Assembly: GCF_003173715.1 (NCBI RefSeq)
Contig: NZ_CP029550.1
Location: forward strand, 3,564,501 to 3,628,500
Reading direction: 5' to 3'
Length of the DNA: 64,000 nucleotides
DNA from: Methylobacterium durans
GTDB lineage: Bacteria; Pseudomonadota; Alphaproteobacteria; Rhizobiales; Beijerinckiaceae
The translations under genes were made by a program, and so were the position numbers. The notes beneath the pieces are model-generated. The model made no database searches. It was given only the letters and a program-made list of their open reading frames with translations, and was not told the DNA's origin. Positions 43,792 through 54,390 of the stretch are shown one piece after another; positions within the stretch are counted from its first letter, which is position 1; every line of letters starts with the position of its first letter.

Positions 43792-44400
43792 ATGACCCTC
43801 CTGATCCTCGGCCTCGTGCTCTTCCTCGGCACGCACGGCTTCTCGATGGCCCGCGCCAAGCGCGCCGAGCTCATCGGCCGCTTCGGCGAGAAGCGGTTCA
43901 AGCTCGGCTACACGCTGCTCTCGTTGGCGGGACTCGTGCTGATCGGCATCGGCTTCCATGAATACCGGGCGTCCGGCTACATCCCGGTCTGGAACCCACC
44001 GGTCTTCACGCGCCACCTCGCGGTGCTCCTGACCCTCTTCGCCTTCATCGCGCTGGCGTCCACTTACCTGCCGGGGCACATCCGGGCACGGGCGAAGCAC
44101 CCGATGCTGCTCGCCGTGAAGATCTGGGCGACCGCCCATCTCCTCGCGAACGGCGATCTCGGCTCGATCCTGCTCTTCGGCGGCTTTCTGGCCTGGGCGG
44201 TCATGGCCCGCATCAGCGCCAAGCGGCGCGCGCTCACGGCGGGGCAGGTCGCGGCCCAGCACGGCGGCGAGGCGGCGCGGCCGGCCGGCTGGCGCAACGA
44301 CGCCATCGCGGTCGCGGTCGGCGTCGTGGTGTGGTTCGTGTTCGGACGCTACCTGCACTATCCGCTGATCGGCGTCTCCGCCTGGCCCGGAATGGCGTGA
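43792..44400 (+). CDS. nnrU: NnrU family membrane protein
   Basis: 202 residues, five to six membrane helices. Family marks: LGTHGFSMARAKRAELIGRF (H in helix 1), GEKRFKLGYTLLSLAGLVLI, RARAKHPMLLAVKIWATAHL LANGDLGS. NnrU proteins are heme-related membrane proteins named from denitrification loci, though most, like this one, occur without such genes. Alone in its context. Confidence 0.88.
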   Translation: MTLLILGLVLFLGTHGFSMARAKRAELIGRFGEKRFKLGYTLLSLAGLVLIGIGFHEYRASGYIPVWNPPVFTRHLAVLLTLFAFIALASTYLPGHIRARAKHPMLLAVKIWATAHLLANGDLGSILLFGGFLAWAVMARISAKRRALTAGQVAAQHGGEAARPAGWRNDAIAVAVGVVVWFVFGRYLHYPLIGVSAWPGMA

Positions 44401-44522
44401 GCTTCATGGCCTGAACTCTCCGGCCCGATGTAGCGGTCGCCAAGCCGCTGGGTCTGTGCTAGGCGCCAGCGCTCACGAACCAGCTTGAGGCGGCCAGCCC
44501 ACCGGGCCCGGCCTGAGAGACG

Positions 44523-45233
44523 ATGGCCGAGAACAACGAGTTCTTCCGCGAGGTCAACGAGGATTACCGTCGTGACCAGGTCGCGCAGATCTGGCGCCGC
44601 TACAGCGGCGTGATCATCGCGCTGGCGGTGCTTGTCGTGGCGGCGGTCGGTGGCTGGCGCTACTGGCAGAGCGCGCAGCGCCACGCGGCGGAGGCCGCCT
44701 CCGAGCAGTTCGACACGGCGAACCGCCTCGCCCGCGACGGCAAGCCGGAGGAAGCCGACAAGGTTCTCACCGGCTTGGAGAAGGACGGTCCCGCCGGCTA
44801 CCGGCTGCTCGCTCAGTTCCGCTCGGCGGTCGAGGCCGCCAAGCGCGATCCCGCCAAGGGTGCGGCCGCGTTCGATGCCATCGCGGGCGACACGGGCGCG
44901 GGCGACGCCCTGCGCGACCTCGCGCGCCTGCGCGCCGCGCTGCTGCGCCTCGATACCGCCGATCCCACGCCCGCGCTCGCCAGCCTGCAGGGCCTCGCGG
45001 CCGGCAGCCCGTTCCGCCACACCGCCCGCGAGATGCTCGGCCTCGTCGCGTTGAAGCGCGGCCAGTACGAGGAGGCGGGCCGCTGGTTCGACCAGCTCAC
45101 CACCGATCCCGAGACGCCGCAGAACCTGCGCCAGCGCATCGAGGTCTACGCCGCCCTCGTGGCCGGCGGCCCGGTCACCGTCACGGAAGCGAAGCCCGAG
45201 CCCGCCGCGCCGCTTCCGCCGATCACCCGCTGA
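44523..45233 (+). CDS. YfgM-like TPR membrane protein
   Basis: 236 residues. Cytoplasmic N-terminus MAENNEFFREVNEDYRRDQV, one helix (YSGVIIALAVLVVAAVGGWR, ~27-46), then periplasmic TPR-like helices (EEADKVLTGLEKDGPAGYRL ... REMLGLVALKRGQYEEAGRW). This is the DUF2133/YfgM layout, a SecYEG-associated factor. It precedes der, as in many Rhizobiales where YfgM-BamB-Der genes cluster; BamB is not present here. Confidence 0.82.
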   Translation: MAENNEFFREVNEDYRRDQVAQIWRRYSGVIIALAVLVVAAVGGWRYWQSAQRHAAEAASEQFDTANRLARDGKPEEADKVLTGLEKDGPAGYRLLAQFRSAVEAAKRDPAKGAAAFDAIAGDTGAGDALRDLARLRAALLRLDTADPTPALASLQGLAAGSPFRHTAREMLGLVALKRGQYEEAGRWFDQLTTDPETPQNLRQRIEVYAALVAGGPVTVTEAKPEPAAPLPPITR

Positions 45234-45236
45234 GCG

Positions 45237-45260
45237 AACCGGCCGGTCGCCCGGCCGGTT
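45237..45260 (+). terminator. Hairpin between TPR gene and der
   Basis: Perfect 10-bp palindromic stem (AACCGGCCGG with CCGGCCGGTT) around a 4-base loop, 3 bases after the stop codon. No T run; it could be an attenuator or 3'-end stabiliser. Confidence 0.5.
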
Positions 45261-45364
45261 GATGAAGGCGGATTCCTGTCAAACCACGAGACCGTTCCCG
45301 CCCCGGCGGGACGGCCCCGGCGGGCATGGCGATGCCGGCCCGCCCAACGGACGAGACCACGCGC

Positions 45365-46714
45365 ATGGACCTGCCGACCGTCGCCATCGTCGGACGGCCG
45401 AATGTCGGCAAGTCGACCCTGTTCAACCGCCTCGTGGGCAAGAAGCTCGCCCTCGTGGACGACCGCCCCGGCGTCACCCGCGACCGGCGGGAGGGCGACG
45501 TCAATTTCGGCGGCCTGCTCTTCCGCATCATCGACACGGCGGGGTTGGAGGAGGCGGATTCGGATTCCCTCCTCGGCCGCATGCGCGCGCAGACCGAGGC
45601 CGCGATCCTGGAAGCCGACGTCGTGCTCTTCGTCATCGACGCGCGGGCGGGCGTGCTGCCGGCCGACCAGCCCTTCGCCGAGATGGTGCGTCGAGCCGGC
45701 TGCCCCGTCATCCTCATCGCCAACAAGGCCGAGGGCGGCGCGGGGATGAGCGGCGCCTACGAGGCCTTCTCGCTCGGCCTCGGCGACCCGATCCCGTTCT
45801 CGGCCGAGCACGGCGAGGGCATCGGCGAGCTGCACGACGCGCTCCTCGAGGCGCTGCCGAAGCCCGATGAGGAGGACGAGGAGGAGGCGGGCGACCCCGC
45901 CGGCCGTTCCCTCAAGGTGGCCATCGTCGGCCGCCCGAACGCCGGCAAGTCGACGCTCATCAACCGGATGCTCGGTGAGGAGCGCCTCCTCGTCGGCCCC
46001 GAGGCCGGCATCACGCGCGACTCGATCTCCCTCGACTGGGAGTGGCGGGGCCGCAAGATCAAGCTGCACGACACGGCCGGCATGCGCCGCCGCGCCCGCA
46101 TCGACGACAAGCTCGAGAAGCTCGCCGTCTCGGACGGGCTTCGCGCCGTGCGCTTCGCCGAGGTGGTGGTGGTACTCCTCGACGCGACGATCCCCTTCGA
46201 GAAGCAGGACCTGACAATCGTCGATCTGGTCGAGAGCGAGGGCCGCTCCCTCGTGATCGGCCTCAACAAGTGGGACCTCGTCGCCGACCAGCCGGGCCTC
46301 CTCAAGACCCTGCGGGAGGATTGCACCCGCCTGCTGCCCCAGGTGCGCGGCGTCGCGGTGGTGCCGCTCTCGGGGCTCGCCGGGGAGGGGATCGACCGGC
46401 TGATGAAGGCGGTGGTCGAGGCGGCCGAAGTCTGGAGCAGCCGCGTCTCGACGTCGCGCATCAACGATTGGCTGAACGAGGCGACGAGCCGTAACCCGCC
46501 GCCGGCCGTCTCGGGCCGCCGCATCAAGATCCGCTACGCCACGCAGGTGAAGAGCCGGCCCCCACACTTCGCCCTGTTCGGCAATCAGCTCGACGCCCTG
46601 CCAAAATCCTACACCCGCTACCTCGTGAACGGCCTGCGCGATGCGTTCGACCTGCCCGGCACGCCGATCCGCCTCTCGCTGCGGACCTCGAAGAACCCGT
46701 TCGACAAGGGCTGA
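45365..46714 (+). CDS. der: GTPase Der (EngA), ribosome assembly
   Basis: 449 residues from the ATG at 45365 ([18 protein letters not shown]; an in-frame ATG at 45326 adds 13 unconserved residues). Two tandem GTPase domains: first [22 protein letters not shown] and NKAE; second GRPNAGKST (~residue 190), [24 protein letters not shown] and NKWD. A C-terminal KH-like domain ([20 protein letters not shown]) binds rRNA. Essential for 50S subunit maturation. Confidence 0.97.
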   Translation: MDLPTVAIVGRPNVGKSTLFNRLVGKKLALVDDRPGVTRDRREGDVNFGGLLFRIIDTAGLEEADSDSLLGRMRAQTEAAILEADVVLFVIDARAGVLPADQPFAEMVRRAGCPVILIANKAEGGAGMSGAYEAFSLGLGDPIPFSAEHGEGIGELHDALLEALPKPDEEDEEEAGDPAGRSLKVAIVGRPNAGKSTLINRMLGEERLLVGPEAGITRDSISLDWEWRGRKIKLHDTAGMRRRARIDDKLEKLAVSDGLRAVRFAEVVVVLLDATIPFEKQDLTIVDLVESEGRSLVIGLNKWDLVADQPGLLKTLREDCTRLLPQVRGVAVVPLSGLAGEGIDRLMKAVVEAAEVWSSRVSTSRINDWLNEATSRNPPPAVSGRRIKIRYATQVKSRPPHFALFGNQLDALPKSYTRYLVNGLRDAFDLPGTPIRLSLRTSKNPFDKG

Positions 46715-46878
46715 GCGCGGTCCGTGATGGCCGGGCCACGCGACGGGCCGATCTTCTCCGCGGGGTGTTTTGAGAAAAACAATCTCCCACGTTCGGCGAG
46801 ATCATTGAAAATCGCGACGCTTGCCTCGCACCGGAGAGACTTTATCTCTCGCTGCCGGAGCCGGCGAGTCGCAGGATC

Positions 46879-47805
46879 ATGGCCCAGACCTCATTCGCGT
46901 CCGCTGCGGCGCCCGGTAAGCGCGCCAAGCTTCGCGCCGGCCCGTTCCGGCTGATCCTCGTCGGCCTCGTCGTTGCCGCTCTCGCGGCAACCGCCTTCCT
47001 CGTCCACCGCTACGCCGGCGGCGACTGGAGCACGGCGCTCCACGCGGTCGGCGAGATCCTGAGCGGACGCGGCTTCTGGATCGCAGTCGCGGTCGGGCTG
47101 TTCGCGCAGGTGGTCGACGGTGCGCTGGGCATGGCCTACGGCGTCACCTCCACGAGCTTCCTCCTCTCCACCGGCGTGCCGCCCGCGGCGGCCTCCGCCT
47201 CCGTCCACATCGCCGAGATCTTCACAACCGGCTTCTCCGGCCTCTCGCACTGGCGCCTCGGCAACGTCGACAAGGGGCTCTTCAAGCGCCTGCTCATCCC
47301 CGGCATGATCGGCACTGTGACGGGCGCCTACCTCGTCACCTCGCTCGAGGGCGACGTGCTGCGCCCCTGGATCACCGGGTACCTGCTGGTGATGGGTCTC
47401 TACATCCTCGTGAAGGCGTTCCGGACGATCCGGCTGCGCTCCAAGCCGCCGACCTACATCGCCCCGCTGGCGCTGACCGGCGGCTTCGTCGACGCGGTCG
47501 GCGGCGGCGGCTGGGGGCCGGTGGTCACGACCTCCCTCGTCGGCGGCGGCCAGGACCCGCGCACCACGATCGGCTCGGTCAACGCGGCCGAGTTCTTCCT
47601 CGCAGTGACGAGCGGCGTCTCCTTCACCCTGTTCGGAGCCTTCACGCATGTCTCGATCATTGCCGGGCTGATCCTCGGCGGCCTCTTCGCCGCCCCGCTC
47701 GCCGCGCTCCTGGTGCGCGCCCTGCCGGCGAAGGTGCTGATGATCACGGTGGGCCTGCTGATCGTCGGCCTCAGTGCCTTCAACCTCTGGACATTGCTCG
47801 CCTGA
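46879..47805 (+). CDS. TauE/SafE family permease
   Basis: 308 residues with an N-terminal helix (LILVGLVVAALAATAFLVHR) and about eight more helices. The family marks GLFAQVVDGALGMAYGVTST and LTGGFVDAVGGGGWGPVVTT form the two halves of the fold. The family exports sulfite or other sulfur-containing anions. No sulfur genes are next to it, so the substrate is open. Confidence 0.9.
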   Translation: MAQTSFASAAAPGKRAKLRAGPFRLILVGLVVAALAATAFLVHRYAGGDWSTALHAVGEILSGRGFWIAVAVGLFAQVVDGALGMAYGVTSTSFLLSTGVPPAAASASVHIAEIFTTGFSGLSHWRLGNVDKGLFKRLLIPGMIGTVTGAYLVTSLEGDVLRPWITGYLLVMGLYILVKAFRTIRLRSKPPTYIAPLALTGGFVDAVGGGGWGPVVTTSLVGGGQDPRTTIGSVNAAEFFLAVTSGVSFTLFGAFTHVSIIAGLILGGLFAAPLAALLVRALPAKVLMITVGLLIVGLSAFNLWTLLA

Positions 47806-47812
47806 GGCTGCC

Positions 47813-48955
47813 TCAGGCGGGGGAGGAGGCTGCCTCGCCCTTCGCCGTCCGGGCGAGCCAGTCGACCACGGCGTCGAGGGCCTGCCGGTTGGTGAGTCCG
47901 GCCTCGCGCGCCGCCTCGAAGGCCGCGATCTGGCCGTCGGCGCTCGTGCCCTGCGCGACGATGCGGCGGGCGTTGCGAACTTCGTCCGCGCAGCCGAGCG
48001 CCTCGGCGTCCTCGCCGATCAGGTCGAGAAGCCCGTCGAGCGCCTCCGCGTAGGGCAGGGCCCGCTCGCTCGCCTCGTCGATCATCTCGGCGTCGGTGCC
48101 GCCGCGCTGGGCCCGCCACAGGTTCTCGTCCGCGAGCGCACGGGATACGCCGTCGAGCCGCGCGTTCAGCTCCGGCCGCCGCACCACGAGGCGGACGAGG
48201 CAGCGGAATAGGGCGGCGATGGTGAGCGCATCTTCGAGGCGCGTGCAGGAATCGGCGATGCGCAATTCGAGGGTCGGGAACTTGATCGAGGGCCTCAACG
48301 ACCACCACAGGAAGCTCGCATCCTGAATCGAGCCGGCATTGGTCATGATGCGGACGTAGCGCTCGTAATCGGCCGGGCTCGGGAAGAGTTCGGGCAGGCC
48401 GGTGCGCGGCAATTCCCCGAAGGCGCTCAGCCGGTAGGCGGTGAGTCCGGTCGGCTTGCCCTGCCAGAAGGGTGAGGATGCCGAGAGCGCGAACAGGATC
48501 GGCTGGAACGGCAGCAGCCGGTTCATCAGGTCGATGCGTGCCTCCGGCACCGGCACCTCGACATGGACGTGCATGCCGCAGATCAGGCTGCGCCGCCCGG
48601 CGAGCCCGACGTCGCGCAGGATGCCCTTGTAGCGGTCGCCCTTCGTCGGCAATTGCCGCGCCCAGTCGGCGACGGGATGCGTCCCGGCGGCGAAGACGAG
48701 GAGTTCGTGCCGGGCGCCGATCTCGGCCAGCGCCGCGCGCTGGCGCCCGAGCACTTCACGGGCCTGCGCAAACTCGGTCTCAGGCGGCGTGCATACCTCG
48801 ACCTGGCATTGGAGGAGTTCGCGCCCGATCTCCGGCAGCGCCTCGGCGGCCTCGGTGTGAAACGGCTTCACCGAGCGGCGGGGCGTGCCGCGGGTCTCGG
48901 CATCGGCCAGAAAGTACTCTTCCTCGATGCCGAACCGGTAGGCGTGGGAACTCAT
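47813..48955 (-). CDS. YbdK-type carboxylate-amine ligase (GCS2 fold)
   Basis: 380 residues from the ATG at 48955 (MSSHAYRFGIEEEYFLADAE). ATP-grasp-like glutamate-cysteine ligase family 2: FGIEEEYFL near the start, CQVEVCTPPE, GMHVHVEVP (metal/ATP site), LELRIADSCTRLEDALTIAA. It would join an amine to a carboxylate using ATP; weak gamma-glutamylcysteine synthesis is known for some members. Converges with the TauE gene, 7 bases between stops. Confidence 0.92.
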   Translation of the reverse strand: MSSHAYRFGIEEEYFLADAETRGTPRRSVKPFHTEAAEALPEIGRELLQCQVEVCTPPETEFAQAREVLGRQRAALAEIGARHELLVFAAGTHPVADWARQLPTKGDRYKGILRDVGLAGRRSLICGMHVHVEVPVPEARIDLMNRLLPFQPILFALSASSPFWQGKPTGLTAYRLSAFGELPRTGLPELFPSPADYERYVRIMTNAGSIQDASFLWWSLRPSIKFPTLELRIADSCTRLEDALTIAALFRCLVRLVVRRPELNARLDGVSRALADENLWRAQRGGTDAEMIDEASERALPYAEALDGLLDLIGEDAEALGCADEVRNARRIVAQGTSADGQIAAFEAAREAGLTNRQALDAVVDWLARTAKGEAASSPA

Positions 48956-49084
48956 GGCAATCCCTGCAGACACGGCCGAGGGATGTAGGGCGCACGCCTC
49001 GATAGGGGGCATGCGACCCACATGTTTTTTCAGCGTGGAGCGGCTTCCTGGCTGATGCCGGGCATCGGTAAGGTGCGCGCCTCA

Positions 49085-49193
49085 CCTCTCCCGTTCGGGG
49101 GAGGTCGAGTCGGCTTGAGCCGACCGGGTGAGGGGGGCGACCTTTCCGGAACGACCTGCATCCCTCACCCCAGCCTCACCCGAACGGGAGAGG
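49085..49193. repeat. Intergenic inverted repeat (REP-like)
   Basis: CCTCTCCCGTTCGGG (49085-49099) pairs with CCCGAACGGGAGAGG (49179-49193) perfectly, with a smaller CGGCTTGAGCCG palindrome inside. It resembles dispersed Methylobacterium intergenic repeats; it could fold into a long hairpin between two genes. Confidence 0.75.
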
Positions 49194-49247
49194 GGGCGCG
49201 ACGCGGTATCGGTCGCGTGGCGATGCGTCGGGCCGAGTCCGGCGGTC

Positions 49248-49658
49248 TCAAGCAGCTCGCAGCGGACCGCCGACGAGCCAGGCCGGATCGAACCAGCGGT
49301 CGGCCTCGCCGTCGTAGGGAAGCCGCGTGACGTCCCAGTGCTGGATGTACGGCGCGTAGACGTTCCAGACCGCGATGCCGCCGCCGACGAAGATGCGCCG
49401 GCCGGGATAGCGCTTGAGCACCGCCTCCGGGTCCTCGTGGGAGCGGATCACGTCGATGGTGCGGTCCCGGAAGGCGAATTCGGGGACCGAGGCCACCGTC
49501 TTCGGGCCGGCGATGAGCACGTGCCCCATGGTCAGCGCGAAGAAGCGCGTCACGTCCTCGACGAAGAGCGGGTCGGTGTTGCCCTCCCAGGGCAGGTGCC
49601 CGTTGAGGCCGAGTTGCCCGCGCTGCCCGATGGCGCAGATGCAGCGAACGTCGATCAT
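49248..49658 (-). CDS. dmrA: DHFR-family reductase, likely dihydromethanopterin reductase DmrA
   Basis: 136 residues from the ATG at 49658 (MIDVRCICAIGQRGQLGLNG HLPW). DHFR-type motifs: GLNGHLPW (substrate side), MGHVLIAGPKTVASVP (NADPH phosphate side) and IFVGGGIAVWNVY (dinucleotide site). It is some 20-25 residues shorter than ordinary FolA, the size of methylotroph DmrA (~15 kDa), which reduces dihydromethanopterin to make the C1 carrier tetrahydromethanopterin. FolA remains possible. It follows the SDR gene on the same strand after 57 bases. Confidence 0.75.
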   Translation of the reverse strand: MIDVRCICAIGQRGQLGLNGHLPWEGNTDPLFVEDVTRFFALTMGHVLIAGPKTVASVPEFAFRDRTIDVIRSHEDPEAVLKRYPGRRIFVGGGIAVWNVYAPYIQHWDVTRLPYDGEADRWFDPAWLVGGPLRAA

Positions 49659-49715
49659 GTCCGGTCCGTCTCTCCCTACCGTCTTCGTGTCGAACCCGCG
49701 CATAGGCCCCGCGGT

Positions 49716-50483
49716 TCAGGCGGGCATCTGCGGGCTCAGCACCGAGTCGGTCGGGAAATCGTAGATCTTGCCCGTCTCCGTCCAGTCCGGATGCGCGAGG
49801 CGCACGAAATGGGGGGCGAGATCCTCCGGCGTTCGCAGGGTCTCGGGATCCTCGCCGGGAATCGCCGCCCGGCGCATGGCCGTGCGCAGAGGCCCCGGGT
49901 TGAGGAGCATGGCCCGGACCTTTGTCGTCTCGTTCTCGGCGGCGTAGGTGCGCACCATCGCGTCGAGGGCCGCCTTCGAGACCGCATAGGGACCCCAATA
50001 GGCGCGGCATTTCTGGGCGGCGCCGGACGTCACGAAGATGGCGCGGCCCGCATCCGACATCCGGAGCAGCGGGTCGAAGGAGCGCAGAAGCCGCCAGTTC
50101 GCGGTGACGTTCACGTCCATCACCTGCTGCCAGGTCTTGAGCGGGATATGGCCGAGCGGCATCAGGCTGCCGAGAATGCCGGCATTGCCGACGAGGATGT
50201 CGAGCCGCTTCCAGCGCTCGTTGATGGCCGCACCGAGCCGGTCGATCGCCTCGTAATCGGTGAGGTTCAGGGGCACGAGCGTGGCGCTGGAGCCCGCCGC
50301 GCGGATCGCGTCGTCGAGCTCCTCGAGGGCGCCCTGCGTGCGGGCGACGGCGATCACGTGGGCGCCCGCACCGGCGAGCGCCAGGGCGGCGGCCCGGCCG
50401 ATGCCGCGCGAGGCTCCGGTGACGACGGCGATGCGGCCGTCCAGCGACTTCGTCGCGGTGTCGCTCATGGCGGGGGAAGTCAT
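49716..50483 (-). CDS. Short-chain dehydrogenase/reductase
   Basis: 255 residues from the ATG at 50483 (or 50468). Classic SDR: GASRGIGRAAALALAGAGAH (cofactor TGxxxGxG), NAGILGS, SGAAQ (Ser), YAVSKAALDAMVRTYAAENE (Tyr-x-x-x-Lys). The lack of a basic residue after the first strand does not decide between NAD and NADP. It starts 8 bases after purF on the same strand, so it belongs to that transcription unit. Substrate unknown. Confidence 0.9.
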   Translation of the reverse strand: MTSPAMSDTATKSLDGRIAVVTGASRGIGRAAALALAGAGAHVIAVARTQGALEELDDAIRAAGSSATLVPLNLTDYEAIDRLGAAINERWKRLDILVGNAGILGSLMPLGHIPLKTWQQVMDVNVTANWRLLRSFDPLLRMSDAGRAIFVTSGAAQKCRAYWGPYAVSKAALDAMVRTYAAENETTKVRAMLLNPGPLRTAMRRAAIPGEDPETLRTPEDLAPHFVRLAHPDWTETGKIYDFPTDSVLSPQMPA

Positions 50484-50491
50484 GGCGACGC

Positions 50492-51982
<1,491 letters not shown>

Positions 51983-52164
51983 GCTGGTGGTGATCCCTCG
52001 TTGCCGCCGACGCCGCTTGCCACGCGCGCGATCCGACAGCTGAACGCGACCGATGCGGCCGGGTGAGTCCCCTAGGCCGGCATCGTCAAGAGACCGTTAT
52101 CTAGTCAGCGTTTGCGGCGCAACCAAGCGAGGCCGCGCGCGGATAGGCCCGCGCGGCGAGCAGG

Positions 52165-52788
52165 TCAGCGCCGCGGCGCGGGCGTGGCTGCGGGCTGGCC
52201 GCCGGCGTCGGAGCGGCGCTGCGCGGGCGTATCCGTCTCGGCCGGCGCGTCGACGGGCTCGTTCGGCGGCGTCTCGATCTTCGGCTTCTTGAACTGCTTG
52301 AGGAGCCCTTCCGGGTTCTCGGGCAGCTGGGCCACCAGGGCCTCGCCGGATTTCTCGAGCATCGGCCGGGTCTTGGCCTGGGCCGCCCATTCCGGAACCT
52401 TGCCCTGGACGAGCCAGGCGAGAAACACCCAGCCGATCACGCAGATCAGGAAGCCGCGCGCCGCGCCGAACAGGAAGCCGAGCGAGCGATCGACGGCGCC
52501 GATGCGCGAGTCGAGCACCACGTCCGAAACCTTCACGGTGATGATCGAGACGACGATCAGCGTGCCGAGGAAGATCGCCGCGATCGAGGCGACGAGGGCG
52601 ACGGTGTCGCTCGTCACGTGCTGCTTCACGGTCGGCAGGAGGAGCGGATAGAACGACCACGCCACCGCGGCGGCCGCCACCCAGGCGATGATGGCCAGCA
52701 CCTCGCGGGTGACGCCGCGCACGGCCGCGAGCAGCGCGGAAATCACGACGATTCCGAGGACGACGAGATCGAGAACGGAGAACGGCAT
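52165..52788 (-). CDS. cvpA: CvpA family membrane protein
   Basis: 207 residues with four helices (VLDLVVLGIVVISALLAAVR, VLAIIAWVAAAAVAWSFYPL, TVALVASIAAIFLGTLIVVS, GFLFGAARGFLICVIGWVFL), containing the family mark RGVTREVLAIIAW, then a Pro-rich cytoplasmic tail. Named from colicin V production and often, as here, placed just upstream of purF. Function in the envelope is unresolved. Confidence 0.92.
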   Translation of the reverse strand: MPFSVLDLVVLGIVVISALLAAVRGVTREVLAIIAWVAAAAVAWSFYPLLLPTVKQHVTSDTVALVASIAAIFLGTLIVVSIITVKVSDVVLDSRIGAVDRSLGFLFGAARGFLICVIGWVFLAWLVQGKVPEWAAQAKTRPMLEKSGEALVAQLPENPEGLLKQFKKPKIETPPNEPVDAPAETDTPAQRRSDAGGQPAATPAPRR

Positions 52789-52905
52789 CGCGTCCTGTAA
52801 GCTACACGGGGAGATGCGAGGGCTTCGCCGGATTTTTGCGGCTCCCCGGACCGCGGACCCTCTATACCGCGCCGAACCTCGGCCGTCACCCTGGCGACCT
52901 CGGGT

Positions 52906-54336
52906 TCAATCCTCCTCAGCGTAGCGTCCCCGCCCGCGCTCGGATCCGGTTCGGCGGGGCGCGCCCGCGGCGATGCCGGAGACGAGGTCGGCAATGTGGC
53001 GCAGGGCTTCCGTCGGGAAAGCCCGCTCCCCAGCCTCGCCGCGTCCCTGCGGCGTCAGCGCCTTCGAGAAGCCGAGCTTCTGCGCCTCCTTCAGGCGGGC
53101 GGTCGCCTGCGCGACGGGACGGATCGCGCCGGAGAGGCCGATCTCGCCGAAATAGACGCTCTCGTGGGGCAGCACCGCGCCCGACAGGGAGGAGACAAGG
53201 GCGGCCGCCACCGCGAGGTCGGCCGCAGGCTCTGTGATGCGAAGCCCGCCCGCGACGTTCAGGTAGACGTCGTGCGTTCCGAGCCGGATGCCGCCATGGG
53301 CTTCGAGCACGGCCAGCACCATCGAGAGTCGGTTCGGATCCCAGCCCACCACCGCGCGCCGCGGCATGCCGAGGGCGGAGGGGGCGACGAGCGCCTGGAT
53401 CTCCACGAGGAGCGGGCGCGTGCCCTCCATCCCGGCGAAGACCGCTGTGCCGGGCGCGGCGTGGTCGCGCGCCGCGAGGAACAGCGCGGAGGGGTTCGGC
53501 ACCTCGGCGAGCCCCCCATCCGTCATCTCGAAGACGCCGATCTCGTCGGTCGGGCCGAAGCGGTTCTTTACCGCCCGCAGGATGCGAAAATGGTGGCCCT
53601 GGTCGCCCTCGAAGGAGGCGACCGCATCGACCATGTGCTCGACGACCCGCGGCCCCGCGATCTGCCCGTCCTTGGTGACGTGGCCGACGAGGATCACCGC
53701 CGTGCCCGTGGTCTTGGCGAAGCGGATCAGCGCCTGGGCGGAGCTTCGCACCTGCGTGACCGTGCCGGGGGCTGATTCCACCGTCTCGGTCCACATGGTC
53801 TGAATGGAGTCGATGATGGCGAGCGCGGGTGGGCGCCCCTGCGAGAGCGTCTCGACGATATCCTCGACGTTGGTCTCGGCCGCGAGCTCGACCGGGTGCC
53901 GGGCGAGTCCGAGGCGCTCGGCCCGCAGGCGCACCTGCCCCACCGCCTCCTCGCCGGAGATGTAGGCGACGCGCTCTCCGGTCGCGGCCATCGCGGCCGA
54001 GGCCTGCATCAGCAGCGTCGACTTGCCGATGCCCGGATCACCCCCGAGCAGGATCACCGAGCCGCGCACGAAGCCGCCGCCCGTGACCCGGTCAAGCTCG
54101 GCGATGCCGGAGGCGACGCGCGGCGCCTCCTTGGCCTCGCCGGTCAGGCCCTCTAGGGGGAAAACGCGTCCGCGCGCTCGCGCGGGACGGGTCGCGGCCG
54201 GTCCAGATTGCGGGCCGCCGCCGGCAACCTCCTCGACGATCGTGTTCCAGCCGTTGCAGGCCTCGCAGCGCCCGCGCCAGCGATTGTAGACCGCGCCGCA
54301 GGACTGGCAGACAAAAGTCTGTTGGATCTTGGCCAT
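52906..54336 (-). CDS. radA: DNA repair protein RadA/Sms
   Basis: 476 residues. A zinc finger (C10, C13, C24, C27: FVCQSCGAVYNRWRGRCEAC), Walker A GGDPGIGKSTLL, Walker B region PALAIIDSIQT, the RadA signature KNRFGPTDEIGVFEM (~260) and a Lon-type C-terminal domain (DVYLNVAGGLRITEPAADLA, LSGAIRPVAQATARLKEA). It drives branch migration during recombination. Upstream of cvpA on the same strand. Confidence 0.97.
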   Translation of the reverse strand: MAKIQQTFVCQSCGAVYNRWRGRCEACNGWNTIVEEVAGGGPQSGPAATRPARARGRVFPLEGLTGEAKEAPRVASGIAELDRVTGGGFVRGSVILLGGDPGIGKSTLLMQASAAMAATGERVAYISGEEAVGQVRLRAERLGLARHPVELAAETNVEDIVETLSQGRPPALAIIDSIQTMWTETVESAPGTVTQVRSSAQALIRFAKTTGTAVILVGHVTKDGQIAGPRVVEHMVDAVASFEGDQGHHFRILRAVKNRFGPTDEIGVFEMTDGGLAEVPNPSALFLAARDHAAPGTAVFAGMEGTRPLLVEIQALVAPSALGMPRRAVVGWDPNRLSMVLAVLEAHGGIRLGTHDVYLNVAGGLRITEPAADLAVAAALVSSLSGAVLPHESVYFGEIGLSGAIRPVAQATARLKEAQKLGFSKALTPQGRGEAGERAFPTEALRHIADLVSGIAAGAPRRTGSERGRGRYAEED

Positions 54337-54390
54337 GTCAGCGCGCAGTCACCTTGGGTCGGGCCGCCGAAATGCGGCGGGAGGTCCGGA

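Noticed and set aside
46834..46850. GAGAGA/TCTCTC hairpin before the TauE gene as a riboswitch
   Set aside because: Stem is only six bases and no known riboswitch core could be found.
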